From an uncultured Colwellia sp. (lineage in GTDB: Bacteria; Pseudomonadota; Gammaproteobacteria; Enterobacterales; Alteromonadaceae): a stretch of DNA of 64,000 bases. The notes beneath the pieces were generated by a model. That model made no database searches, was not told where the DNA came from, and was given only the letters and a program-made list of their open reading frames with translations. Each line of letters starts with the position of its first letter. The first letter of the stretch is position 1. Location: positions 57,332-121,331 of the forward strand of contig CAJXYE010000005.1 in the NCBI GenBank assembly GCA_913063325.1, given 5' to 3'. Made by a program: the position numbers and the translations under genes. Of the stretch, positions 37,410 through 45,232 are shown piece by piece.

Positions 37410-38054
37410 ATGTCTCGTTCAAAAAAATCTAGAAAACCAGGTGGAGCACCGACTGCTAAGCCTAAGTTAAGTAAGCAAGAATTAGCTAATGTTGAAAAGC
37501 GCACCCGTAAAACAACGGGAAAAGTGGCCGGAAATCGTCAGAAAGAAGCAATGCCTGACCAAACTCAAAATAACCAGAAAGGGGTTAATAAAGATCCCCG
37601 ACTTGGCAATAAAACACCGATTGTTTTAGGTAAAATAATGACTAAAGCTGAAAAAGCTAAAGCCGAAAAATCTAAACAAGTACAACAAAGTAGTCAAGAA
37701 CCAGCGCCGATTGCAGCTGTTCGTTTTGTTGAAAATACTGACGTTGAACTATCTAACAAGCAAGAAATTACTCCTGCAGCATTAACGCCAGAGCAAGAAA
37801 TCGGTGCTATTGAGCAAGATGAATTTTTGCAAAGTCTTTTGGCTAAACAAGAAGATGATATTGCTTTAACTGAGCAAGAAGTTGATTACTACAATGAGAA
37901 AATGGAACGTCATCAAGCATTATCAGCTGAATTAGGTCTTGATGATGAAGACGAAGAGAGTGAAAGCGATGAATCAAATAGCAATGATAGCGAAGATGAT
38001 TTATGGGATAAATTAGATCGCCCAGACTTTTCAGATTTTGAAGAGAAAGAGTAA
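37410..38054 (+). CDS. yihI: Der GTPase-activating protein YihI
   Basis: The 214-aa protein has a strongly basic N-terminus (SRSKKSRKPGGAPTAKPKLS) and RxxGNRQ-type central stretch, then NKDPRLGNKTPIVLG, and an extremely acidic C-terminal tail (EEKE end, runs of Asp, Glu and Ser at about 170-212). This is YihI, which stimulates the GTPase Der and tunes 50S ribosome assembly. The next gene begins 5 bp later, and hemN follows; this order is the same as in Shewanella and Vibrio relatives. Confidence 0.93.
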   Translation: MSRSKKSRKPGGAPTAKPKLSKQELANVEKRTRKTTGKVAGNRQKEAMPDQTQNNQKGVNKDPRLGNKTPIVLGKIMTKAEKAKAEKSKQVQQSSQEPAPIAAVRFVENTDVELSNKQEITPAALTPEQEIGAIEQDEFLQSLLAKQEDDIALTEQEVDYYNEKMERHQALSAELGLDDEDEESESDESNSNDSEDDLWDKLDRPDFSDFEEKE

Positions 38055-38059
38055 TATCA

Positions 38060-38548
38060 ATGAGTGATTTTTGGCTTTATGCTCTATCGCTCGCTGTAGC
38101 TATTGTACTTGCTTTAGCATTTTATGCTGGTAAGTTATTAAAACAACTAGCACAGCAAAAAGAGCAACAGGCAGAAGCTGTATTAGCACAACAACAAGCG
38201 CTAAATAAGCACGATACAAAAGTCTTTGATAGCGTATTGTTGATTACGCGGGCTATGCAGCAAGAGCAGTGTGAATTTGATGAAGGGTGTTGGCGTCTAT
38301 CTGTATTATTGTCATCATTAAAAACATTAACGAACTTACCTGAAAAATTTCCGGGTATTTATGGCTTATATGATGCAATTAAGGACCTTGCCATTCGTGA
38401 TGCGCGTAAATTACTCACTAAAAAAGAACGTATGCGTGAAGATTATCAACGTATGAAGGCCTTAGATAATATGCATAATGACGTTGTTTCTGATTTAGGG
38501 TCACTTTATGACTTTACCACTGAACAACTTACCCGTTTAGCTCCTTAG
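38060..38548 (+). CDS. DUF2489 family protein
   Basis: The 162-aa protein has one N-terminal membrane segment (about 5-27) and a Gln-rich coiled segment (LLKQLAQQKEQQAEAVLAQQ), followed by a helical domain with the conserved C-x-FDEGCWRLSVLL and KFPGIYGLYDAIKD motifs of DUF2489. It is the usual neighbour of yihI and hemN in gammaproteobacteria. Function unknown. It is almost certainly in one operon with yihI (5-bp gap). Confidence 0.87.
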   Translation: MSDFWLYALSLAVAIVLALAFYAGKLLKQLAQQKEQQAEAVLAQQQALNKHDTKVFDSVLLITRAMQQEQCEFDEGCWRLSVLLSSLKTLTNLPEKFPGIYGLYDAIKDLAIRDARKLLTKKERMREDYQRMKALDNMHNDVVSDLGSLYDFTTEQLTRLAP

Positions 38549-38586
38549 TTTCCTATTTTATTAGTCATAGTGCCTAGCGACGGATT

Positions 38587-38622
38587 AATAAGAAGGACAA
38601 TCCTGTTATTGTCCTTCTTATT
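38587..38622 (+). terminator. strong 15-bp-stem terminator after yihI-DUF2489
   Basis: AATAAGAAGGACAAT (38587-38601) pairs perfectly with ATTGTCCTTCTTATT (38608-38622) around a 6-base loop. It separates the yihI operon from hemN. Confidence 0.8.
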
Positions 38623-38706
38623 AACTCTGTTATTGCGCTTGATCAATACCCTCAATTTATAAAAGGTTATAATGTTTTCGTTCATTAAATAAAATGGTAT
38701 GAAAAC

Positions 38707-40077
38707 ATGAAAGTAAGTCAATTTTTCGATAATACGCTATTAAATAAATATAACACCAGCGGACCAAGATACACATCTTATCCAACAGCGTTAGAGTTTC
38801 ATGATAATTTTAAACATGAAGATTTTATTCAAGCGATAGAAAACTCGCAAAACCGCGAATTGTCACTTTACGTGCATATCCCATTTTGTCATACGCTTTG
38901 TTATTACTGTGGTTGTAATAAGGTGATTACTCGCCATCGTGGCAAAGCCGATACTTATCTTGAATATTTAGCACAAGAAATTGCCTTACAGGCACCACTC
39001 TTTGAAGAGTACACCGTTAAGCAGTTACATTGGGGCGGTGGTACACCAAGCTTTTTAACACACGAACAAATCACTAAACTTGTTTCGCTCTTAAAAGAGA
39101 AATTTAATTTCTCAGATAATTTAGAAATGAGTATTGAAATTGATCCCCGTGAAATTGAGATGGATTTAGCTGAACATTTATACTCATTAGGTTTTAATCG
39201 TTTGAGTTTAGGTGTTCAAGACCTTGATTTAAAAGTCCAGCAAGCGATTAACCGTGTGCAATCAACCGAGTTTATTGGCGATTTTATTAAGCATGCTAAA
39301 GCGGTTGGTTTTAAGTCCATTAACATTGATCTCATTTATGGTTTACCTCATCAAACACTGGAAAACTTTACTAAAACGTTAGTGAAAGCACATGAGTGGG
39401 ATGTTGAACGTATCTCTCTATTTAGTTACGCACATATACCAAGCCGTTTTGCTGCACAGCGTAAATTGCGTGATGAATGGTTACCTAATACGCAAGAAAA
39501 ATTTGCTTTAATGAAGCTGGCGATAGAAACACTCTGTGATTTTGGTTACGACTTTATCGGTATGGATCATTTTGCTAAACCTAATGATGAATTATCATTA
39601 GCGCAAAGTGATGGCACTCTACATCGTAATTTTCAGGGTTACACCACGAAAGGTGGTTGTGATTTATTGGGGCTAGGCGTATCGTCAATTAGCTCTATTG
39701 GTAATAGCTTTAGCCAAAATATAAAAGATTTGAAAGAGTATTATCATGCAATAACAGAAAAGCAGCATGCGCAAATAAAAGGCGTAAGCTTATCTGAAGA
39801 CGATATTTTACGTGGCGAAGTTATTCAAGAGTTGATGTGTAACTTGTATCTCGATAAGCAAGTTATTAATGAAAAATATAATATAGACTTTGATGAGTAT
39901 TTTGCAGAAGATTTACCGTTATTAGCTACTTTTATTGATGATGGTTTGTTAGAAAATAATGCTAACTACATTAAAGTAGAACAAAAAGCACGTTTATTAA
40001 TTCGTATTATTTGTATGAGTTTTGATGCTTATATGAAAAAGCATATTAATCAACAGCGATTCTCTCGAGTGATCTAG
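38707..40077 (+). CDS. hemN: oxygen-independent coproporphyrinogen III dehydrogenase
   Basis: The 456-aa radical-SAM enzyme decarboxylates coproporphyrinogen III to protoporphyrinogen IX without oxygen. The cluster motif C-x3-C-x2-C-x-C is at Cys61, 65, 68 and 70 (HIPFCHTLCYYCGCNK). Other HemN blocks are NTSGPRYTSYPTA, WGGGTPSFL, EIDPREI and DHFAKPNDEL. Its presence suggests growth under low oxygen. No convincing FNR box was found upstream. Confidence 0.97.
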   Translation: MKVSQFFDNTLLNKYNTSGPRYTSYPTALEFHDNFKHEDFIQAIENSQNRELSLYVHIPFCHTLCYYCGCNKVITRHRGKADTYLEYLAQEIALQAPLFEEYTVKQLHWGGGTPSFLTHEQITKLVSLLKEKFNFSDNLEMSIEIDPREIEMDLAEHLYSLGFNRLSLGVQDLDLKVQQAINRVQSTEFIGDFIKHAKAVGFKSINIDLIYGLPHQTLENFTKTLVKAHEWDVERISLFSYAHIPSRFAAQRKLRDEWLPNTQEKFALMKLAIETLCDFGYDFIGMDHFAKPNDELSLAQSDGTLHRNFQGYTTKGGCDLLGLGVSSISSIGNSFSQNIKDLKEYYHAITEKQHAQIKGVSLSEDDILRGEVIQELMCNLYLDKQVINEKYNIDFDEYFAEDLPLLATFIDDGLLENNANYIKVEQKARLLIRIICMSFDAYMKKHINQQRFSRVI

Positions 40078-40123
40078 GTTCGTTGTATATCATTTAATTT
40101 GTTGGCGTTTGTTTAAGAGAATA

Positions 40124-40149
40124 GTCCCCGAATATGTTAATTCGGGGAC
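40124..40149. terminator. GC-rich terminator shared by hemN and rmf
   Basis: GTCCCCGAAT pairs with ATTCGGGGAC around a 6-base loop, between the convergent hemN and rmf genes. The T-run on the plus strand starts seven bases later. Confidence 0.75.
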
Positions 40150-40167
40150 AGCATTTTTACTTTTAGG

Positions 40168-40341
40168 TTATCTATATATCCCCATATTTCTATCGGTAAT
40201 CGCTTCTCGCCATCCCCCTAACCATTGAGATTTTGCTTCTATATTTTGATAGGGACACTGCTCTTTGGCTTTGCCACCTAAACCAGCCTGATATCCGTTA
40301 GAATGCGCTCTTCCTAATTTATCTCTTTTCTGTCTTTTCAT
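40168..40341 (-). CDS. rmf: ribosome modulation factor
   Basis: The 57-aa basic protein (MKRQKRDKLGRAHSNGYQAG, then QWLGGWREA) matches RMF, which dimerises 70S ribosomes into inactive 100S particles in stationary phase. The ATG at 40341 is chosen because homologues begin MKRQKRD, and GAGGTGGAG lies just before it; an in-frame GTG nine bases upstream is an artefact. A long upstream spacer (over 400 bp) suggests complex control. Confidence 0.95.
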   Translation of the reverse strand: MKRQKRDKLGRAHSNGYQAGLGGKAKEQCPYQNIEAKSQWLGGWREAITDRNMGIYR

Positions 40342-40761
40342 GTACTCCACCTCATAAACACCTCGTAATTATCTTATAAATCAAATGATAAACGAATAGT
40401 GAAACCCTCATTTTGCCGAGTGATTCACATTACTTAATACTACAGAGTGGTCGATTCTTAAATATTACATGATTTTTGTGGTATGAATTTTAATCAATCG
40501 ACAGGTTATTTAAGAGGAATTTTAAACGTGATGCAAGCGGAAAAATGTAATTTTAAGGTGAGAATTAAGTAGAAAAAAACAAATGATAAGAAAGCCAAAT
40601 TCTATTTGATATTTTGGCGTGGTAAAACAACTTGTTAGCATTGTGTAACACCATCAAGTTATTTATTTGTATTATATTTAACCTGTTTTTTAGATGAAAT
40701 TACTATAAAAAGAAGCGGTTTAACTAAGTAATATTTTCAATGAAATAAAACTCGTTAATTA
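40342..40761. other. upstream region of rmf
   Basis: About 420 bases lack any gene. It should carry the rmf promoter on the minus strand. I see AT-rich runs but no box I would name. Confidence 0.4.
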
Positions 40762-40995
40762 TTAAATTCGCAATAGAGGTTTTAACATCGTTTCTAAACC
40801 ATTGAGTTTTACCTCGTACATTAAGGCTAACTGTTGGCCTAACTTCCCTTCAGGAAAACCTTTACTGTGAAACCAAACTAAATAGGGTTCAGGTAATTGT
40901 AGTAGTTTTCTCCCTGCATATTTACCGAAAGGCATGGTTTGATTAATGGCTTCAATCAGAGCTTGTTGATCGTTTAACAAATTAGGTCCTGTCAT
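40762..40995 (-). CDS. DUF3820 family protein
   Basis: The 77-aa protein has the DUF3820 core: MPFGKYAGRKLLQLPEPYLV, then WF-x-x-x-GFPEGKLG-x-QL. The family is widespread in gammaproteobacteria and sometimes described as a quorum-sensing-regulated virulence factor fold; its biochemical role is not known. It is monocistronic and divergent from the duplicated-domain protein. Confidence 0.85.
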   Translation of the reverse strand: MTGPNLLNDQQALIEAINQTMPFGKYAGRKLLQLPEPYLVWFHSKGFPEGKLGQQLALMYEVKLNGLETMLKPLLRI

Positions 40996-41122
40996 GGGTA
41001 AATGCTTGTCATATTAGTGACATGTTTACGTCACAAAAGCTTCATTCTCGCTCATTATACTGTGCTCATCTTAAAAGGTTAACCACTCAGTGTTAGTCGA
41101 TTTAACAATGTTAGGGATAAAC

Positions 41123-42235
41123 ATGTCAATTATTAGAAAACGAAGTGCCGCCCACAAAGCTTACTTGCCTGGTAATGTGCGTGATAACCAATATATATTA
41201 GCCGAATTTAGCCTGAGCGATGAGTTACTGCAGCAATTTTCAGGTAAGTATAGTGATATGAAACCTCAGCCATACTATGACTTCTATCAGAAATTATCGA
41301 CATTGTTTTTTGAATTGGCGGATGAAGTAGAGCTAGATAATTGCCAGTTTATTGCTAACGATAAATTAGCGCGCGTAAGATATAGCCAAGAAATGCACCA
41401 ATGGCAAACCAACCAGCAAATCTTATTTTATTACAACCCAGAGAGTCATCACCTTAAAAAATCATTTTTTGATGGTAGTAAAAGAACAAAGAAAATTTGC
41501 TTACTCTTTTTGGCTACGGGCAATGAAATACGAGTCAACGCCGCTAGTTTTCATAGCCGGGTAAGTGGTCTTGTAGAAAAATTTTGTGAAAAAATAAAGT
41601 TAGATAAAAGTGATATTCGACTGAGAGATCATCAGCATCTAACGTACGATTTATTTGCTAAAAATAAAGGCTGTACCAGTACACAAACACATAAACTACG
41701 TGGTATTAATAAACGCTATGCTAGCCAAGAAGTATTAGTACCTAATTATCATAGTGCGATGAACTATGCTGTTGTCACCTTGAATATTAGTAATGAACTC
41801 TTGCAGCAAGTGGAAATTGATAGTCATTCAAAAGATCCTTACAACCCATTGTATACCTACCTGACAGATGTTTTCACTATGGCAGCAAAACGGTATAACT
41901 TAAATAATGGCGCTCTGATTGCTAACGGTTTAGTGCCTATCGTTCGCTATAGTATTCATGAAATAGTTTCTCGAGTGGGAGAGTTGCAAATGTTGGGTTA
42001 TAACCCTGAACAAAGCCCTTGCGGCATTGTAAGTAAGTGGAATGCTAAAGAGTTAACCGATAGCGTGCACTTAGTTTTTGTAGCGACACCTGAAGATAAT
42101 AGTGAACATGGCTTTGGCCGATTTTTAAATCAAATAGAACAAGCTATGCAGTTGATGGCAGTAGAGCTTGAAATAGAGCCTACTAAAGAGGAAATGATGA
42201 TTAGATTTCACCAACACTTAGCCTACAATTACTGA
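41123..42235 (+). CDS. protein with two tandem homologous domains, unknown function
   Basis: This product is about 370 aa. It consists of two related halves: repeat 1 (about 20-205) and repeat 2 (about 220-370) share the order LSDELLQQF / ISNELLQQV, then Y-D/T-x-x-x-x-L-S/T, then C/ALIAN-type IAND / IANG with VRYS, then LLFLATGNE / LVFVATPED, and end RDHQHLTYDLF / IRFHQHLAYNY. No known domain or signal peptide is seen. Start choice: ATG at 41123 (GGGA upstream); ATG at 41108 and GTG at 41090 are alternatives. It faces away from the DUF3820 gene and converges with the RegA-like gene. Confidence 0.75.
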   Translation: MSIIRKRSAAHKAYLPGNVRDNQYILAEFSLSDELLQQFSGKYSDMKPQPYYDFYQKLSTLFFELADEVELDNCQFIANDKLARVRYSQEMHQWQTNQQILFYYNPESHHLKKSFFDGSKRTKKICLLFLATGNEIRVNAASFHSRVSGLVEKFCEKIKLDKSDIRLRDHQHLTYDLFAKNKGCTSTQTHKLRGINKRYASQEVLVPNYHSAMNYAVVTLNISNELLQQVEIDSHSKDPYNPLYTYLTDVFTMAAKRYNLNNGALIANGLVPIVRYSIHEIVSRVGELQMLGYNPEQSPCGIVSKWNAKELTDSVHLVFVATPEDNSEHGFGRFLNQIEQAMQLMAVELEIEPTKEEMMIRFHQHLAYNY

Positions 42236-42249
42236 TTAATCTTACGGGA

Positions 42250-42810
42250 TTAGACTGACTGAGGCCGTTTTTGTAATTTTCGCTGTAACGTTCTCCTGTG
42301 CATTGAAAGTTGTCTGGCAGTGGCGGAGATATTACCTTGGTTGGCTTTTAATACTTGTTGAATATGCTGCCATTCAACTTGTTCAGCAGACAAGGTGTGT
42401 TCGTTATGACTATCAACTGCGATAGTTTCAGCTTTGCTGTCTTTAAGTGTTGCGAGTAGTGTTTGGCTGTCTACAGGTTTCGATAAATAATCGTCTGCAC
42501 CTAGCTTTATCGCGTCGACAGCGGTAGCAATACTTGCAAAACCAGTGAGTAAAATAATTCGGCTCTGTGGGCGTAATTTTCGCAATGGTGTAATGATAGA
42601 TAAAGTATTTTCTCTTTCCAATTTCATATCCAGCAAAATATAATCGGGCATATGTCGATGACACGCGAGTAAAGCATCATTGTTATTATCCACTTGCACG
42701 CAATCAAAGCCATGCTTGGTCAATCGTCGATTAAGTGTGTTTGCAAAAATAAGATCATCTTCAACGATTAATAGTTTTGATGAAGAGGGCGTTATTGCAG
42801 TATTAGGCAT
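42250..42810 (-). CDS. RegA/PrrA/ActR-type redox response regulator
   Basis: The 186-aa protein has a receiver (about 10-125; VEDD, phospho-acceptor Asp in YILLDMKLE, Lys in YLSKPVDSQ) and a short C-terminal Fis-type HTH whose end (ARQLSMHRRTLQRKLQKR) matches the near-invariant DNA-recognition helix of RegA/PrrA regulators. The start overlaps the kinase gene by 8 bp, so translation is coupled. RegA proteins switch respiration, energy and redox genes. Targets here are not known. Confidence 0.9.
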   Translation of the reverse strand: MPNTAITPSSSKLLIVEDDLIFANTLNRRLTKHGFDCVQVDNNNDALLACHRHMPDYILLDMKLERENTLSIITPLRKLRPQSRIILLTGFASIATAVDAIKLGADDYLSKPVDSQTLLATLKDSKAETIAVDSHNEHTLSAEQVEWQHIQQVLKANQGNISATARQLSMHRRTLQRKLQKRPQSV

Positions 42811-44089
42811 AACTAATTTCCTTATTGTTAATAGCGTTATTTTTCTTAGATGAAATAGGTAAGCTTAACGTAACCAGTGCGCCACCATCTTGATGGTTTG
42901 TTAAGGCTAACTTACCACCAAGGCGTTCTAAACTAGCGTGACTTAAAAAAACAGCCATACCAAATCCTTGCTCGCTATTGACTGGTTTTACGCCTAATTC
43001 ATTCAGTTTTTTTAAGGTAAACCCCTTACCGTAATCACGAATAGTAAACTGCCAGCTCTCTTCAATAATTTCACCTGTGAGGCTAAGTGTCTTGCTATTA
43101 TTGGCTTTGCTCGCTCTGATCGCATTGTTGATTAAATTTAGAATGGCGGGCAACAAGGCGGCATCAGCATTAATAGTGACATGTTCACTGTGCTCATCGT
43201 TTAGGTTTAGTAACTCTAAACTGACTTCAGGGTTATTAACCCGCACGTTATCAGTTATCTCATCGAATAATGTTTGGCAATTAACGGCTTTAATCACCTG
43301 TTCTTTTATATCAAACACCATAGCTCGAAAGTCAGATAAACTCTCTCGGCAACGAGTAAGCTGACTTTGCATATCCACAATAACTTCATTGTCAGGAAAA
43401 TCTTCGCTAAGCTCATCAGCAAGTAATTGTACTGTTGCTATGGGTGTTGCCAGTTGATGAGTTACTTGAGCCGAAGCGACTCCTAATGAAGTGACTTGCT
43501 CTTGTTTTAATAAGTTCTCACGATAAGCGGCAATAGCGAGTTCTTGTTGATTGATACTACGTGCCATTTTACCAACAACGATGGCAACAACGAGAGTAGA
43601 AAATAAAAAATTGATACCCATGCCAATGAAGTGACCTTGCATATTGCCATGCATAACACTCATGGGTAATGACCATAATAAAATACTATAAGAAGCTATG
43701 GCAAGGAAGGCGACTATTGTTAGTAACAAGGGTGTTAAGGTCACTGCCGCTATTGCGATAGGAATAAGTAACAAGGAAACAAAGGCATTAGTAGCGCCGC
43801 CACTAAAAAAGAGTAACAGTGACAGAAAAATAATATCAGCGCATATTTGTACCAATATTGCCTTCTGGCTCGCTTTCTTTTCACTTAAGCGGTTATGACG
43901 ATAATAAATATAACTACTTAAGGTAAATAGTATCTCTAAGCCAATAACACTGACTAGCGGCGTCCAAGGTAACTCATACGCTAAGCCTAAATTCACAAAA
44001 AGAATGAGTAACAATTGTATAGCGATAGCAATGCTGCGTAGTGCAATAATGGCCTGTATTTGACTGGTTTTTTTGAAAAATTGTGGCAT
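42803..44089 (-). CDS. RegB/PrrB/ActS-type redox sensor histidine kinase
   Basis: The 428-aa protein has six N-terminal membrane helices (about 20-185), a HisKA with His211 (THQLATPIATVQLLADEL) and a HATPase (about 305-415; N box NLINNAIRAS, G boxes DYGKGF and GFGMAVF). Membership in the RegB family is supported by the periplasm-side heptapeptide at 97-103, GGATNAF, where the usual GGxxNPF has lost its Pro. A Cys in QLTRCRESL corresponds to the redox Cys region. It is co-transcribed with the RegA-like gene. The Shine-Dalgarno GGTGGAG lies in the terminal repeat of the element that starts at 44090, one base upstream of the start codon. Confidence 0.9.
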   Translation of the reverse strand: MPQFFKKTSQIQAIIALRSIAIAIQLLLILFVNLGLAYELPWTPLVSVIGLEILFTLSSYIYYRHNRLSEKKASQKAILVQICADIIFLSLLLFFSGGATNAFVSLLLIPIAIAAVTLTPLLLTIVAFLAIASYSILLWSLPMSVMHGNMQGHFIGMGINFLFSTLVVAIVVGKMARSINQQELAIAAYRENLLKQEQVTSLGVASAQVTHQLATPIATVQLLADELSEDFPDNEVIVDMQSQLTRCRESLSDFRAMVFDIKEQVIKAVNCQTLFDEITDNVRVNNPEVSLELLNLNDEHSEHVTINADAALLPAILNLINNAIRASKANNSKTLSLTGEIIEESWQFTIRDYGKGFTLKKLNELGVKPVNSEQGFGMAVFLSHASLERLGGKLALTNHQDGGALVTLSLPISSKKNNAINNKEISYA

Positions 44090-44399
44090 ATACCCGCTCC
44101 ACCTGAAGATGCTTTTTCAGGAAACCTGAGCGAATCATAATCAAGGCACTTTTTTTGTTAATGGTATTCCCCTTATCAACAAATGTAACGAGGAATATGG
44201 TTTGCTCAGTTTTCCCCAAGGGGCTGGCTTATAAACGCTTTATACTGCGTTATTGATTTCGACAAAAACGCTACATGGATGTAGCTTCTTAGAGAGTGCA
44301 GGAGCTTATTCTCCGGAGCAACTATTCTCTTCAATTAATACCTTGCCTAAAGCGTTTATAATTCCAGCTGAATCCAGCATATTCAAGTGGAACGGGTAT
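44090..44399 (-). repeat. MITE-like inverted-repeat element, copy D (310 bp), upstream of regB-like gene
   Basis: Ends are ATACCCGCTCCACCTGAAGA (44090 onward) and, reverse-complemented from 44399, ATACCCGTTCCACTTGAATA, about 20 of 24 identical. Nested inside is 44229-44361, bounded by a perfect 14-bp inverted repeat (TTATAAACGCTTTA), whose sequence matches the cores of copies A, B and C. Read on the minus strand, the outer repeat supplies GGTGGAG at seven bases from the regB-like ATG. Confidence 0.8.
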
Positions 44400-44530
44400 T
44401 TATTTCTTACTGACTAAATGTGAGTATAATGTGAGTATTAGCGAAATTAACTAAGACATCTTAGCTTATTTATGAGTAAAAAAGACTGAGGTATATCATT
44501 AAATATACATTGAATGGGGTAGCGAACAAA

Positions 44531-45085
44531 ATGATAGAACAACTCAACGAAAAAAAGCTACAAACAACGACTCTGGCTGGAGGTTGTTTCTGGTGTATCG
44601 AAAGTGCTTTTAGCTGTGTTAAGGGCATTGTTAGTGCAAAGTCTGGTTATATGGGCGGAGAGAGCAAAGAGCCAACTTATAAAACTGTATGTGCAGGAAA
44701 TACTGGGCATGCTGAAGTAGTACAACTTAAGTTTGACAGTGAAGTGATTAATTACCGAGAGATATTGGAAATATTTTTCAGCTTGCACAACCCAACGCAG
44801 TTAAACCGCCAAGGCAATGATATTGGCACTCAATATCGCTCTGAAGTTTTTACTCATGATGCTCAGCAACAAAAAATGGCCTTGGCTATGCTTGAAGAAA
44901 TCACTCAAGAAAAATTATTTGATGATCCTATTGTGACTCAAGTTAGTCCCGCGGTTACTTTTTATTGTGGCGAAGATTACCATCAAGAGTACTTTAAAAA
45001 TAATCCAGAAAATCAATATTGCCAAGCGGTTGTATCACCAAAACTTGCCAAGTTTAGAAAAACTTTTGTCGCTAAATTGAAATAA
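44531..45085 (+). CDS. msrA: peptide-methionine (S)-S-oxide reductase MsrA
   Basis: Protein of about 184 aa from the ATG at 44531 (GGGGT upstream; an in-frame TTG seven codons earlier is unlikely). The active-site motif GGCFWC is present (catalytic Cys), then GYMGGESKEPTYKTVCAGNTGHAEVV and YHQEYF near the C-terminus. A resolving Cys is plausible at QYCQAVV. It repairs oxidised methionine (S form) in proteins. It lies near the RegB/A redox pair but faces away from it. Confidence 0.95.
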   Translation: MIEQLNEKKLQTTTLAGGCFWCIESAFSCVKGIVSAKSGYMGGESKEPTYKTVCAGNTGHAEVVQLKFDSEVINYREILEIFFSLHNPTQLNRQGNDIGTQYRSEVFTHDAQQQKMALAMLEEITQEKLFDDPIVTQVSPAVTFYCGEDYHQEYFKNNPENQYCQAVVSPKLAKFRKTFVAKLK

Positions 45086-45232
45086 TAGACGGATTTTAAG
45101 CGTAATAACTTCTACCAAAATGAAACCAGTTGAATGAATTGACGTTCAATAAATGAACAATTAATTCGTCCGATTGGTATAACTCCACTATATTTAGATT
45201 AAGTGTTGAGTAATTTTTTCGGTGGTGTTGTT

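Noticed and set aside
38641..38660. TTGATCAATACCCTCAA upstream of hemN as an FNR box
   Set aside because: The half-site spacing does not match TTGAT-N4-ATCAA; only one half is good.
40090..40160. Possible tRNA or small RNA between hemN and rmf
   Set aside because: The only structure is a simple 10-bp hairpin consistent with a terminator; no cloverleaf.
45165..45182. CCGATTGGTATA upstream of the DUF6351 gene as a solo element end
   Set aside because: Only about nine bases match the element ends and no partner repeat lies nearby; too short to call.
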